DNA of 64,000 bases. Source: Natronosalvus caseinilyticus. GTDB taxonomy: Archaea > Halobacteriota > Halobacteria > Halobacteriales > Natrialbaceae. Both the position numbers and the translations under genes were made by a program. The notes beneath the pieces are model-generated. The model did not search any database and had not been told where the DNA came from. It saw nothing but the letters and a program-made list of their open reading frames with translations. Positions 1 to 9,297 of the stretch are shown here, one piece after another. Every line of letters begins with the position of its first letter. The first letter of the stretch is position 1. The stretch lies in the NCBI RefSeq assembly GCF_017357105.1, contig NZ_CP071596.1, positions 372,001-436,000 on the forward strand, written 5' to 3'.

Positions 1-986
1 CGGAAGAGGAACGGAAAACCGAGGACGTTGTTGACCTGATTGGGGTAGTCCGAGCGTCCGGTGGCCACGATGACCGTATCGTCACGGGCGTTTTTCGCCC
101 GTTCGTACGGGATTTCGGGATCCGGATTCGCCATCGCGAAGACGACCGGGTCCCGCTCCATCGACTGAATCATCGACTCGTCGACGATCCCGCCCACCGA
201 CAGCCCGACGAACACGTCCGCGCCGTCCATCGCGTCCGCGAGGTTGCCCCCGGGCACGTCCCGAGCGAATTCTTCTTTGTACTCGTTGATCTCGCCGCGT
301 TCGACGCGGTCGGTTGTCACGATTCCAGTCGAATCGCACATCAGAATGTTATCCTTCCGGACGCCGAGAGAGGCGTAGAACCGAGCTGTCGAGAGCGCAC
401 TCGCACCGGCGCCAGAGAAGACGACTCGCAGGTCCTCGAGGGCTTTTCCGGTGATCTCCGCCGTGTTCAGCAGCGCCGCGCCGCTGATGATGGCCGTCCC
501 GTGCTGGTCGTCGTGAAAGACGGGGACGTCCATCTCCTCGCGGAGGCGCTTCTCGATGACGAAGCAATCCGGAGAGGTGATGTCCTCTAAGTTGACGCCG
601 CCGAAGGTCGGCTCCATGGCGACGACGGCGTCCGCGAACTCGTGGGGGTCGTCGTAATCGAGTTCGATGTCGAAGACGTCGATGTCCGCGAAGCGCTTGA
701 ACAGCACGCCCTTACCCTCCATCACGGGTTTCGAGGCCTGGGCACCGATGTTTCCGAGCCCCAGCACCGCCGACCCGTTCGAGACGACGCCCACGAGGTT
801 CCCCTTCGCGGTGTAGGTGTAGGCGTCCTCGGAGTCGTCGCGAATTTCGCGACAGGGGGCGGCGACCCCCGGCGAGTATGCGAGGCTCAGGTCTCGCTGG
901 GTGTTTGTTGACTTGGTCGTCGAAATCTCGATCTTGCCCGGGGGATCCGATCGGTGGTACTCGAGCGAATCCTCGTCTAGTCCCAT
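1..986 (-). CDS. maeB: Malic enzyme (NAD(P)-dependent, decarboxylating), N-terminal part
   Basis: Oxidatively decarboxylates malate to pyruvate in the cytosol, linking the TCA cycle to pyruvate and NAD(P)H. The start ATG is at 984-986 and the frame stays open to the window edge, so about 328 N-terminal residues are present. The translation begins [12 protein letters not shown] and contains the malic-enzyme hallmarks [12 protein letters not shown] near residue 35, GLGNIG near residue 76, FGGVNLEDI (metal/substrate site) near residue 129 and [10 protein letters not shown] near residue 154, followed by the Rossmann segment [10 protein letters not shown]. Bacterial-type MaeB enzymes carry a further C-terminal phosphotransacetylase-like domain in about half the family; that part would lie outside the window and cannot be judged. 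The family call is firm, the cofactor preference is not. Confidence 0.93.
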   Translation of the reverse strand, partial: MGLDEDSLEYHRSDPPGKIEISTTKSTNTQRDLSLAYSPGVAAPCREIRDDSEDAYTYTAKGNLVGVVSNGSAVLGLGNIGAQASKPVMEGKGVLFKRFADIDVFDIELDYDDPHEFADAVVAMEPTFGGVNLEDITSPDCFVIEKRLREEMDVPVFHDDQHGTAIISGAALLNTAEITGKALEDLRVVFSGAGASALSTARFYASLGVRKDNILMCDSTGIVTTDRVERGEINEYKEEFARDVPGGNLADAMDGADVFVGLSVGGIVDESMIQSMERDPVVFAMANPDPEIPYERAKNARDDTVIVATGRSDYPNQVNNVLGFPFLF

Positions 987-1176
987 GCCCTGATGCTTTC
1001 GCCGACGTCGATATAAAGGTGGCTGGACGTCGTTCGTGTCTCGAGCGATGCGCTGCTCGCGGTCGATCGCAGTGGCGGCGTCGAAGCAGAGGGAGATTCG
1101 ATCGTGCCCACGGCCGAATCGAGAATCGGGAATTGAAGACCAGGTAAATCAGTAGTCCTGCAGCGGGACGAGCGCG

Positions 1177-2607
1177 TCAGAGGAACAGATCCTCGTTCGG
1201 TCGGAACGCGATCACGCGCTCCTCGGTCATCTCGTGGACGGCGTACTTCGGCCCCTCGCGGCCGATACCGCTCGCCTTGCTACCCCCGTAGGGCTGGTGG
1301 TCGGCCCGGAACGTCGAGATGTCGTTGATCATAACGCCGCCGCAGTCGATGTTCGTCGCCGCCTTCAAACCGACACGGTGGTCGAACGTGAAGATGCCCG
1401 CCTGCAGGCCGTAGTCGGTGTCGTTGGCCAGCTGGATCGCGTCGTCGACGTCGTCGTATGTCTGGATCGCGAGCACGGGGGCGAACGCCTCGCGGCAGAC
1501 GACGTCCATCTCCTGGGTCGCGCCGTCGACGATGGTCGGCTCGAGGACGGCCCCGTCACGATCCCCACCAACGACGAGTTCGGCGCCCTGTTCGGTCGCA
1601 TTTGCGATCCACTCCTCGATCCGCTCGGCGTCTCCCTCGTCGATCATCGGGCCGACGTCGGTCGTTTCCTCGAGCGGGTCGCCGACGGTCAGGTCCTCGA
1701 CGCGGGCGACGAGCGCGTCAACGAGGTCGTCGTGGACCGCCTCGTGAACGAGGACGCGCTGGACGCTGATGCACATCTGGCCCGCGTAGGAGAACCCGCC
1801 GTCGATGATCCGATCCGCGGCGTCCTCGACGTCGGCGTCCTCGTGGACGATCACCGGCGAGTTGTTGCCGAGTTCGAGCGAGACCGACGCCAGGCCGGCA
1901 TTCGCGGTAACCTGCTTGCCGACGGCGCGACTGCCGGTGAACGTGTAGTGATCGACGTCATCGCTGTCGAGTAGCGCCTGGCCGACTGTCGAGCCGCTCC
2001 CGATGACGAGGTTGAGCGCGTCTCGCGGGAGTCCGGCGTCGAACAGCGTCTCCGTGAGTTTGATTGCGGTCAACGGCGTCGTCGTCGCTGGCTTCAGGAC
2101 GACGGTGTTCCCGCCGGCAAAGGCCGGCCCGAGTTTGTGCGCGACGAGGTTGAGCGGAAAGTTGAACGGCGAGATCGCTCCGATCACGCCCTTCGGGAAG
2201 CGCTTGGTGAACGCGATGCGGTTACCGTTCCCCGGTTGGGCGTCGAGTGGGATCTCCTCGCCGCCCAGGCGCTTTGCCTCCTCCGCCGAAAAGGTGAACG
2301 TGCTCACGGCGCGGCCGACCTCGCCGCGGGCCGTCCCGATCGGCTTCCCCGCCTCGGCAGCCATGACCTCGGCGAACTCGTCGGTTCGCTCCTCGATCAG
2401 CTGTGCCGTCTCCTCGAGGATGTCGGCGCGTTCGTGAGCCGGCATCTTTCTCATCGTCTCGGTCGCCTCCCTGGCGGCGGCGATGGCGTCCGCCACGTCC
2501 GCCGGCGTCGCCTTGCTCACTTCCTCGATAACGGTTCCGTCGTACTTGTTCCTGACCGGGATCGTCTCCTCGGTTTCGATCCAGTCGGATTCGATGTGTA
2601 GTGACAT
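1177..2607 (-). CDS. Aldehyde dehydrogenase (ALDH superfamily)
   Basis: NAD(P)-dependent oxidation of an aldehyde to the acid. The 476-residue protein has the expected length. Visible landmarks are the oxyanion Asn in ISPFNFP (N149), the general base in LELG (E245) and the nucleophile in GQMCISVQRV (C279). The usual GG after the catalytic Glu is NN here. The cysteine context resembles archaeal lactaldehyde/glyceraldehyde and phosphonoacetaldehyde dehydrogenases more than betaine-aldehyde enzymes. The ATG at 2607 is chosen because upstream in-frame residues do not resemble the family. A TATA-like stretch at 2696-2703 implies a leader of roughly 65 nt that contains a perfect inverted repeat (2647-2667). 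It is followed upstream by a separately encoded hydrolase on the same strand. The substrate is unknown. Confidence 0.92.
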   Translation of the reverse strand: MSLHIESDWIETEETIPVRNKYDGTVIEEVSKATPADVADAIAAAREATETMRKMPAHERADILEETAQLIEERTDEFAEVMAAEAGKPIGTARGEVGRAVSTFTFSAEEAKRLGGEEIPLDAQPGNGNRIAFTKRFPKGVIGAISPFNFPLNLVAHKLGPAFAGGNTVVLKPATTTPLTAIKLTETLFDAGLPRDALNLVIGSGSTVGQALLDSDDVDHYTFTGSRAVGKQVTANAGLASVSLELGNNSPVIVHEDADVEDAADRIIDGGFSYAGQMCISVQRVLVHEAVHDDLVDALVARVEDLTVGDPLEETTDVGPMIDEGDAERIEEWIANATEQGAELVVGGDRDGAVLEPTIVDGATQEMDVVCREAFAPVLAIQTYDDVDDAIQLANDTDYGLQAGIFTFDHRVGLKAATNIDCGGVMINDISTFRADHQPYGGSKASGIGREGPKYAVHEMTEERVIAFRPNEDLFL

Positions 2608-2646
2608 TCGGTGTACCCTCGGTGACTCGTGTCGTGCAATCGCTAC

Positions 2647-2667
2647 GTATGTGGCGTGCCCACATAC
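2647..2667. promoter_or_regulatory. Inverted repeat, candidate operator of the aldehyde dehydrogenase gene
   Basis: Perfect 8-bp arms GTATGTGG and CCACATAC are separated by 5 nt. The repeat lies 40-60 nt upstream of the start codon at 2607 and just downstream of the TATA-like stretch at 2696-2703, so it would overlap or closely follow the transcription start. This is a classic place for a repressor site. No regulator gene is adjacent. Confidence 0.5.
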
Positions 2668-2745
2668 CGCCTGCTCTAACGAGCGTCGCCTCGAGTAATA
2701 AATGCTCCCATCGACCAGTTTGCCTGGAATCGACGACGACACGAA

Positions 2746-2766
2746 ATATAGACTTAGGGTGTTTCA
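2746..2766 (-). repeat. Copy A of a 21-nt motif found four times in the window
   Basis: On the plus strand it contains CTTAGGGTGTTTCA preceded by ATATAGA. It differs at 2 of 21 positions from the copy at 9277-9297. It lies 139 nt upstream of the aldehyde dehydrogenase start, as the second copy lies 140 nt upstream of the dppB-like start. Confidence 0.45.
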
Positions 2767-2827
2767 TATTCTCGTAGACGAACGCGCGGCACGAGGTGAC
2801 GGACCAGTCACGCCCGAGCGAGCGCCG

Positions 2828-3916
2828 CTACTCGAGGTGAGCGCGCAACCAGTCGGCCGTCCGCGGTCGATACTTGTGCGGAATGTTGTTACAGACGTGA
2901 TTGCCCTCGTCGTAGAGCAGGAACTCGCCGTTGGGCGCCCGCCTGGCGATTCGTTCCGACTGGCGTGGGTGAATGATCACGTCGTTCGCGCCAGTGGCGA
3001 CGAGCGTCGGCACGGTGAGGTTCTCGATGTCTCGACTGAGCGTGAGTTGCTCGGTGATCTCGTCGACCTCGATGAGCGAGTCGGTCTTGCAGGCCCACGC
3101 GAACTGCTCGGCGAGGAGTCCGCCACCTCTCGTACTGACGGGACCGACAGTGAACGGGCCGGAGATGCCGACACAGGCGTCGATCCGATCTTCGTTGGCC
3201 GCGACGTACGGGGCGTAGAACCCGCCGAGTGAAACGCCGTAGATGCCGATCCGCGACGTGTCGACGCTGTCGGGATCTCGGCGCTCGAGTTCGTCGAGCA
3301 CGCTTCCGACGAGCGCTGGATACTCGGGCGTCATGCCCTGTTCGTGCCAGGTCTCGCCCTGGCCGGCGCCGTCGACGGCGACCGTCGCGAGCCCGCGGTC
3401 GTGGAACTCGGCGGCGTACGTCGAGAGTTCCTCCTTGATCGAGTCCAGGCCAGGGATCAGGACCACGAGCGGCGCGCCCTCGCTTCCCACCGGCGTTCGG
3501 AGGTTGGCCGGGACGTCGAACCCACCGGCGTCGTACGGCGCCTCGATGCGTTCGAACGTCGGTTCGAGCAGCTCGGCACCGCGCCTGAACACGTCGACGG
3601 CGTCCGCGTGGACGTCGCGGCTCCGGTCGTCGTCCTCGTGCCAGACGTGCGAGCCGAAGTGGTAGTACATCGCCGCCCGGGTGTAGTGATCTCCGGCGCT
3701 CTCCTCGTCCCCACGGTCGCGCGCCTCGTCGCCGAGGGTCTCGTACTCTCGACCGACGCGCTGGAAGGCACCGAGCCATTCGCTCCAGTCGTCGATTGCG
3801 GTCTCGAGTCGCGCCATGTCGTTGTAGTCGATGCCGTTCGCGACGAACCGGGGCGTCCAGTTGGTCAGCGATTCCGTGACGAACGATTCCCCTCGCTCGA
3901 GTGTCTCCTCCGACAT
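2828..3916 (-). CDS. Alpha/beta hydrolase, FrsA / 2,6-dihydropseudooxynicotine hydrolase-like
   Basis: A 362-residue soluble hydrolase. An N-terminal helical domain (about residues 1-120, with YNDMARLETAIDDW and HFGSHVW) precedes the alpha/beta-hydrolase core. The nucleophile elbow is GVSLGG with S229, the acid is D312 in ATGANDVIIHP and the base is H340 in GNHVCNN. This domain order and elbow are typical of the DUF1100/FrsA and dihydropseudooxynicotine hydrolase group, whose members cleave C-C bonds of diketones or esters. It sits between an MFS transporter and an aldehyde dehydrogenase on the same strand, which fits uptake followed by cleavage and oxidation of a carbonyl compound. The substrate is not deducible. 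Confidence 0.85.
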   Translation of the reverse strand: MSEETLERGESFVTESLTNWTPRFVANGIDYNDMARLETAIDDWSEWLGAFQRVGREYETLGDEARDRGDEESAGDHYTRAAMYYHFGSHVWHEDDDRSRDVHADAVDVFRRGAELLEPTFERIEAPYDAGGFDVPANLRTPVGSEGAPLVVLIPGLDSIKEELSTYAAEFHDRGLATVAVDGAGQGETWHEQGMTPEYPALVGSVLDELERRDPDSVDTSRIGIYGVSLGGFYAPYVAANEDRIDACVGISGPFTVGPVSTRGGGLLAEQFAWACKTDSLIEVDEITEQLTLSRDIENLTVPTLVATGANDVIIHPRQSERIARRAPNGEFLLYDEGNHVCNNIPHKYRPRTADWLRAHLE

Positions 3917-3976
3917 ACCCTACCCACTGACGTGCACCAGCAAAGTTCTATGGACGGTCACGGCCTCGGCGGCCGC

Positions 3977-5281
3977 CTAATCAGCCTCGATCGGGGATTC
4001 CCGCTCGAACCCGGTGCCGTAGCGTTGCAGGATAGCCAGCGTCAACGCGATGCAGACCGCCCCGACGCTGCCGATAACGAGAAACGCCGTCGAAAAACTG
4101 GTGTGATCGATGATGACACCGAACGCCGGCGGTGCGACGCTTCCCGCAAGCGTGATTCCGACGGTGATGACGGCGAAGTTCGTTCCGAGGTCGGCCTGTG
4201 CGGACAGTTTGTCCGTCAGTTTCGATCGGGCCGGGCCACCAAATCCGATGCTCCCGCCAGCGAGGATCACCGCGACGCCCGCCAGCAAGGGAGGCAGGAG
4301 GAACGACCCGACCACGAGTGCGGCGACGAGCAACCCGCCGTAACTCGTGAGCAGGATCGACTCCGCCGAAATCCGATCGGCGAGGTCACCGCCGACGAGG
4401 ATGATGATCGCCGTCACGACGAACATCGCGGTGTACAGCACGTTCGCAAGGCCGAGGTCGAGTCCGTACCCGTCGGTGAGCAACACGACGGCGTACGAGC
4501 GGATGCCCCAGTTCGCGATGCCGGTCACGAGCGCGAGGACCGCCAGGGCGACGATGGCGGGGGAGGTGGTCAACGACTCGAGGCCGTTGCGAACGCGTTC
4601 TCGAGCCGTCGCGTGACGTGTTTCGTCCGCTAGGGAAGCGTCGGACGAGTCGCCGCCACCGGTCTCCTCCCTGCGCGTAATCGTCGACCCGACGTACCGG
4701 CCGAAGACGAGCAAACAGAGCAGTCCGTATCCGGCGCCGAGGACGGCGGCAAAGACGAAGACGGCCCGCCAGGTGACCCCGTTGAGGCGTGTAAGCGCGA
4801 CGATGAGTGTCGGGGCCGCGGCGTAGCCGATATTTCCCGAAAAACTGTGGATGCTGAACACGCGCCCGCGGTTCTCGCTGCTGGTCGCCGCCGAGAGCAT
4901 CGGGAAGTGCGCCGGGTGGTGGGCCGCGATGCCGATGCCGAGTATCGCCTGTCCGACGAACACCCACTCGATCGTCAGCGCGAACGCGGTCACCAGGACG
5001 CCGACCGATGCCAGCCCGAGCCCCGAACATAGTGCCAGCAGTCGGCTGTGATTGTCCGACACGTAGCCGAAGGGAAGCTGGAACACCATGTTGAACGCGC
5101 CCTGCGTGCCGACGGCGAGGCCGAGCGTCGCGAGCCCCACGTCGAACTCGCCAGCGAGGATGCCGAAAATTGGCGGCAACAAGACCAGATACAGGTGATT
5201 GATCGCGTGTGACCCGCTCACGAGCGCGACCGTGAGTTCGACCTCTCGAGGGACGGACGGACGGAGCTGGCGAACGCGCAT
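3977..5281 (-). CDS. MFS transporter
   Basis: A 434-residue protein with about 12 hydrophobic segments and two MFS halves; the loop after the sixth segment (around residues 200-230) is charged. The region after TM2 reads GYVSDNHSR, a variant of the MFS motif A. N-terminal MRVRQLRPS is positively charged, consistent with a cytoplasmic N terminus. It is likely a secondary importer or exporter of an organic solute. It lies 60 nt upstream of the FrsA-like hydrolase gene on the same strand and the two may share a transcript. The substrate is unknown. Confidence 0.88.
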   Translation of the reverse strand: MRVRQLRPSVPREVELTVALVSGSHAINHLYLVLLPPIFGILAGEFDVGLATLGLAVGTQGAFNMVFQLPFGYVSDNHSRLLALCSGLGLASVGVLVTAFALTIEWVFVGQAILGIGIAAHHPAHFPMLSAATSSENRGRVFSIHSFSGNIGYAAAPTLIVALTRLNGVTWRAVFVFAAVLGAGYGLLCLLVFGRYVGSTITRREETGGGDSSDASLADETRHATARERVRNGLESLTTSPAIVALAVLALVTGIANWGIRSYAVVLLTDGYGLDLGLANVLYTAMFVVTAIIILVGGDLADRISAESILLTSYGGLLVAALVVGSFLLPPLLAGVAVILAGGSIGFGGPARSKLTDKLSAQADLGTNFAVITVGITLAGSVAPPAFGVIIDHTSFSTAFLVIGSVGAVCIALTLAILQRYGTGFERESPIEAD

Positions 5282-5375
5282 CTACGGTGTCACTCTCTGC
5301 GGGTAGAAATGAAAGTATCGCCGGTTGAGCGGCTGTGGAGATACTGATCGATCGGTCGACGGTCGTTCGATCCAA

Positions 5376-7088
5376 TCAGCAGCCGTCTGCAGTCCAGTGT
5401 TTCATATGCCAGCGAAGCCACGCTGGGTTCCACACGGGTTCCACGCAGCCGTTGTGCATGACCATCCCCTCCTCCTGAGTGAGCGCGAGCACCGCCGGAT
5501 CCTCGAAGCACTGCTGCTGCAGTTCGGTGTAGATCTCGGCTCGATCCTCCTGGTCCGGTTCGTTGGCCGCCGCCTCGATTTTGTCGAGGATGCTCGAGTC
5601 GACGTGTTCGTACGCCCTGCTGCGCGAGCCGACGGATCCGTTCTCCATGTGAATCGCCCGGTAGTACGGATCGGGGTCGGGACCCTGGGGCAGGAAGCCG
5701 TGGAACTCCATCGGGAACTGGAACTGCTCGGCGGTGTGACGCTCCGTCATCTGCGACTCCGTGATAGATTCGACTCGGATCGTGATGTTGTCGTTGAGCG
5801 CCTCGAGGTTGTCCTTGAGCAGCAAGTTGCCCTCGGAGAACTCCGGGATACCCTCATCGAAACACGTGATGGTGAACCCACCGTCCCAGTACCCTGCCTC
5901 ACGAAGGAGTTCTTCGGCTTGCTCTGGGTCGTACTCGAAGTTCGGCGCGTTCTCGTCGTAACCGAGCATTCCCTCGAAGTGGTACTGTTTCATGCGCGTC
6001 GCGTGGCCGTTCCAGATCTGTTCGATGTACGTGTCGTAGTCGAACGCGAACCCGAAGGCCCGCCGGACGTTCGGATCTTGGAAGAAGTCCGAGTCGACGG
6101 TGTCCTCGTCGGGCATATTGTCGAGGTCGTACGGAATGTCGAAGTTGAACGTGATGTGGGCCGGGTCGAACAGGGGACTGAAGAAGAACTCGGCGTTCGG
6201 CGTCCCCTCGACGTTGCTGAGTTCCGCCGCGGGCGCCTCGGCGACGAGAGCATCGCCCCGTTCGATCATCGATGCCCGGGTGCCGATCTCGGGGACCGCC
6301 TGCTGGACGATCCGATCAATGTTCGGGTACTGGTCGTCCCAGTAGTTGTCGAAGGCAATCCACTCGATGCGTTCACCCTGGTTCCACTCGCCGGCTTCGT
6401 ACGGTCCCGTCCCGGCCGTGTTCTGCACCATCCAGTCGTTCCGCTGACCCTCCTGTACGCCGCCGTTTTCCTCGACCGCCTCCTGGCTAACGACGGCCAT
6501 CGCCGGTCGCGTCACGACGTTCGTCAGGAACGGGGCGAACTGCTCAGAGAGTGTGAGGACGACCGTGTAGTCGCCGTCGGCCTCAACTGACTCGATTCGG
6601 TCCAGTTGCCCGACGTCGGGGCTGAGGCCGATCGTCTGTGCGCGCTCGATGGAGAACACTACGTCGTCAGCCGTCATTTCGCCGCCGGTGTGAAACTCGA
6701 CGCCCTCTCGCAGTGGGAACTCGTAGGTCAACCCGTCGTCGGAAACTAACCCGTTGTCGTCGGACGGAACCTCCGTCGCGAGCCACGGCTCGAGTTCGCC
6801 ACCTTCCCCAGGAAACCCGAGGAGCGTTTCGTAGGCGTTTCCGGGGAACGCGAGGAACGAGACGTCGCTCGTCGTGTCGACGACGTGTGGGTCGAGATTC
6901 TCGGGATCCTCGACGTCGACGAACGTCAGCGTACCGCCTCCACCGCCGTTACCACCATTGCCGTTGTCGCCATTACCCCCGTTGCCGCCGTTGCCGTCGC
7001 CATTCCCACCCCCGACGCAACCTGCGAGTGCGATACCACTGCCTGTGCCCACTGCTGTGAGTAACTGCCGTCGTGTCCTCTGGGACAT
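5376..7088 (-). CDS. ABC transporter substrate-binding lipoprotein, family 5 (peptide/nickel/opine type)
   Basis: Extracytoplasmic binding protein of an oligopeptide-type ABC importer. The N terminus MSQRTRRQLLTAVGTG carries a Tat-like RR motif and a lipobox LAGC, after which a Gly/Asn-rich linker leads to the mature domain, as usual for haloarchaeal anchored lipoproteins. The mature part has the SBP_bac_5 signature region, with EFHTGGEMTADDVVFSIERA near residue 130. The 570-residue length is normal. The ATG at 7088 is preferred to an in-frame GTG at 7094. It is last in the order permease, permease, binding protein on the minus strand, 103 nt after the permease gene at 7198-8121. The ligand is unknown; the family also binds heme, opines and sugars. 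Confidence 0.92.
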   Translation of the reverse strand: MSQRTRRQLLTAVGTGSGIALAGCVGGGNGDGNGGNGGNGDNGNGGNGGGGGTLTFVDVEDPENLDPHVVDTTSDVSFLAFPGNAYETLLGFPGEGGELEPWLATEVPSDDNGLVSDDGLTYEFPLREGVEFHTGGEMTADDVVFSIERAQTIGLSPDVGQLDRIESVEADGDYTVVLTLSEQFAPFLTNVVTRPAMAVVSQEAVEENGGVQEGQRNDWMVQNTAGTGPYEAGEWNQGERIEWIAFDNYWDDQYPNIDRIVQQAVPEIGTRASMIERGDALVAEAPAAELSNVEGTPNAEFFFSPLFDPAHITFNFDIPYDLDNMPDEDTVDSDFFQDPNVRRAFGFAFDYDTYIEQIWNGHATRMKQYHFEGMLGYDENAPNFEYDPEQAEELLREAGYWDGGFTITCFDEGIPEFSEGNLLLKDNLEALNDNITIRVESITESQMTERHTAEQFQFPMEFHGFLPQGPDPDPYYRAIHMENGSVGSRSRAYEHVDSSILDKIEAAANEPDQEDRAEIYTELQQQCFEDPAVLALTQEEGMVMHNGCVEPVWNPAWLRWHMKHWTADGC

Positions 7089-7197
7089 GTTCACATATGC
7101 ATATTAAATCATAATAAACGTTGCGGCGATTCGTACAGCGATAATAACTATGATTAATTGAAACGGTGTCAGAAACGGGCGATCGGGTGGCCAAGTC

Positions 7198-8121
7198 CTA
7201 TTCAGAGAGCGCGCGCGGGTCGAGGACGTCGCGGAGTCCGTCTCCAATCATGTTCCAGCCAAACGCCCACAGGAAGATCGCGATGCCCGGGAAGACCGAG
7301 GTCCACCAGCGGCCGGCGACGAGGTCACTCTGGCCGTTCGAAATCATGACGCCCCACTCGGTAATGCCCGGTTGTGCCAGGCCGATGAAGGCGAGACTGG
7401 CGGCGATCAGGACGACACGACCGAAGTAAAGCGTCGACTGGACGAAGATCGGCGGGATCGCGTTCGGTAACACGTCGCGGACGAATAGCGAGAGCTCGCT
7501 CACGCCAGCGACGCGAGCCGCGTCGACGTATTCGTTGTTCTTGACGTGGATGACCTCGCCGCGAATGATGCGCGCGTACGAGCCCCACATCATGACCATC
7601 AACGCGATCGCAATGTTCTGGTAAGCCGGCCCTACGGCGACGACGAACGCCAGCGCGAAGATCAACGGTGGAATAGCGATGAGAGCGTCGACGACCCGCA
7701 TGAGCAAGTCGTCTACCCAACCGCCGACGAACCCGGCGACGCCGCCGACGATCGTTCCGATGAACGCCGTCACCGTTACGACGGCAATCGATAATCCGAT
7801 CGACAGCCGCGATCCCCAGGCGATGCCGTAGAGAACGTCCCCCCCGGTCTGGGTGGTCCCCAGCAGATGACCCTCGGACAACGGTGGTTCCTCCGCGTTC
7901 TGCCAGTCTCGAGGCATCTGATAGGCGTCCTGTCCCTGTGCGGGGAACAGCAGCGGCGTGAACAGCGCGAGGAGGATGAAACTGACGACCACGATGACCC
8001 CGATCAGGGTCAGTGGATTCTCGATCATCTCCTCGAAGACGGACCGCACTCGGTCCATTCGCATCTCGATACTTCGTCGATCCGGCGTCCAGTTTTGTAC
8101 GATTGACATGATTGCCCCCAT
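7198..8121 (-). CDS. dppC: ABC transporter permease, DppC/OppC-like
   Basis: A 307-residue inner-membrane permease with about six membrane segments. The EAA loop is visible as EYVDAARVAGVSELSLFVRDVLPNAIPP split over residues 190-220, the contact site for the ATPase. C-terminal VLDPRALSE is typical of DppC-type proteins. The start at 8121 lies 2 nt after the stop of the upstream permease (8124), so the two are translationally close; an in-frame ATG at 8109 is an alternative. It works with the permease at 8124-9137, the binding lipoprotein at 5376 and the divergent ATPases at 9468-12111. Confidence 0.93.
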   Translation of the reverse strand: MGAIMSIVQNWTPDRRSIEMRMDRVRSVFEEMIENPLTLIGVIVVVSFILLALFTPLLFPAQGQDAYQMPRDWQNAEEPPLSEGHLLGTTQTGGDVLYGIAWGSRLSIGLSIAVVTVTAFIGTIVGGVAGFVGGWVDDLLMRVVDALIAIPPLIFALAFVVAVGPAYQNIAIALMVMMWGSYARIIRGEVIHVKNNEYVDAARVAGVSELSLFVRDVLPNAIPPIFVQSTLYFGRVVLIAASLAFIGLAQPGITEWGVMISNGQSDLVAGRWWTSVFPGIAIFLWAFGWNMIGDGLRDVLDPRALSE

Positions 8122-8123
8122 CG

Positions 8124-9137
8124 TTATTCACCCAGTTCGACCCGCGGGTCGAGATACGCGTACGTGACGTCCACGCCGAGGTTGACGAGGATCGTCGACA
8201 CCCCGACGAGCAAGATAAAGCCCATGATAGCCGGTGCGTCGCCGGCAACCGCGGCGTTAGCGACCCACCTCCCCAGCCCCGGCCAGGCGAAGACCAGTTC
8301 GACGACGACGATTCCACGCAAGAGGAACGCGAAACTCAGTCCGGCGACCGTGACGGTCGGAATCAGCGCGTTTCGACGAATGTGTTTCGCGAACACGATT
8401 CCCTCTTTGACGCCGCGAGCGCGAGCCGCGTCGGCGTACTCCTCGCGTTTCTTCTCGACAATTTCGGAGCGAAGATGGCGGGTGATCACGGCCGACTCGG
8501 CGTAACCGATCGTCAGTGCCGGGAGGAACAGGTGCCAGACGGCGTCCCAGAACGCAGCCAGGTTCGCGTTCAACAGGGCGTCGAGCGTGTAGAAGCCGGT
8601 CGGGTGCGATATCGTCGCGTAGATAGCAGGGTCGGAACGGCCGAGCGGGAACCATCCCAGGTAGACGTAGCCGACCAGGATTAACATGAGACCGGCCCAG
8701 AACTGCGGGGTCGACATGCCACCTATCGCGAGCGCACGCGAGAAGTGATCGATCCAGGTGTCCTGGTACTTGCCGGCCAGGGTCCCCAGGGTTATGCTGA
8801 TGATACCGGCCACGATGATGCCGGCGATCGCCAGTTCGAACGAGGCAGGCGCCTTCTGGAGCAACGCGGAGGTGACCGGGGCGGACGCTTCGGTTGACCA
8901 CCCCCAGTTGCCCGTGAGTATCCCTCGCATCCAGATGAGGTACTGCTTCCACAGCGGTTCGTCCAGCCCGTACATCTCTCGCGCGGCCTCGACCTGTTCC
9001 TGGCCGGAGGCGACGTTTACGTATGCTCCGATCGGCACCCCCGAGATACGGGTTAGTCCGAACGTTATCAGCGTAACGAGAAAGATTGTGGGCACGAGGT
9101 ATAGGATACGTCTGATTACGTAGTCTCGAACTTCCAT
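8124..9137 (-). CDS. dppB: ABC transporter permease, DppB/OppB-like
   Basis: A 337-residue permease that opens the minus-strand operon. The N terminus RRILYLVPTIFLVTLITFGL is the characteristic first membrane helix of DppB, and the EAA loop reads EYADAARARGVKEGIVFAKH near residue 230. The TATA box at 9164-9170 is centred 29-30 nt from the ATG, so the mRNA is probably leaderless or nearly so. That TATA box is flanked by a perfect CACCAC/GTGGTG dyad. The gene forms the pore with the adjacent DppC-like protein. Confidence 0.93.
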   Translation of the reverse strand: MEVRDYVIRRILYLVPTIFLVTLITFGLTRISGVPIGAYVNVASGQEQVEAAREMYGLDEPLWKQYLIWMRGILTGNWGWSTEASAPVTSALLQKAPASFELAIAGIIVAGIISITLGTLAGKYQDTWIDHFSRALAIGGMSTPQFWAGLMLILVGYVYLGWFPLGRSDPAIYATISHPTGFYTLDALLNANLAAFWDAVWHLFLPALTIGYAESAVITRHLRSEIVEKKREEYADAARARGVKEGIVFAKHIRRNALIPTVTVAGLSFAFLLRGIVVVELVFAWPGLGRWVANAAVAGDAPAIMGFILLVGVSTILVNLGVDVTYAYLDPRVELGE

Positions 9138-9157
9138 GTGTTAGTGGATACCATTCA

Positions 9158-9178
9158 CACCACTATAAATTTGTGGTG
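9158..9178. promoter_or_regulatory. Dyad flanking the dppB TATA box
   Basis: Arms CACCAC (9158-9163) and GTGGTG (9173-9178) are perfect complements on either side of the TATA-like CTATAAAT on the plus strand (minus-strand ATTTATAG). A protein bound here would block TBP/TFB, so the site is a candidate repressor operator for the importer operon. Confidence 0.5.
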
Positions 9179-9276
9179 CTTCGTTCGCGAGCGACGACGA
9201 GAATGGAGCGGTCGGAGGGCGGCAACGCGACTGTCTCCACCGGCCTACCCGGTACTGGTGTCGCTCGCTCATTTCG

Positions 9277-9297
9277 ATATAGGCTTAGTGTGTTTCA
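9277..9297 (-). repeat. Copy B of the 21-nt motif
   Basis: On the plus strand ATATAGG is followed by CTTAGTGTGTTTCA. It matches copy A at 19 of 21 positions and copy C (16150-16170, opposite strand) at 18 of 21. It lies 140 nt upstream of the dppB-like start. Confidence 0.45.

Noticed and set aside
2704-2716. Shared 13-mer TGCTCCCATCGAC at 2704-2716 and 9361-9373
   Set aside because: A 13-nt match is expected several times by chance in 64 kb, and its order relative to the 21-nt motif differs in the two places.
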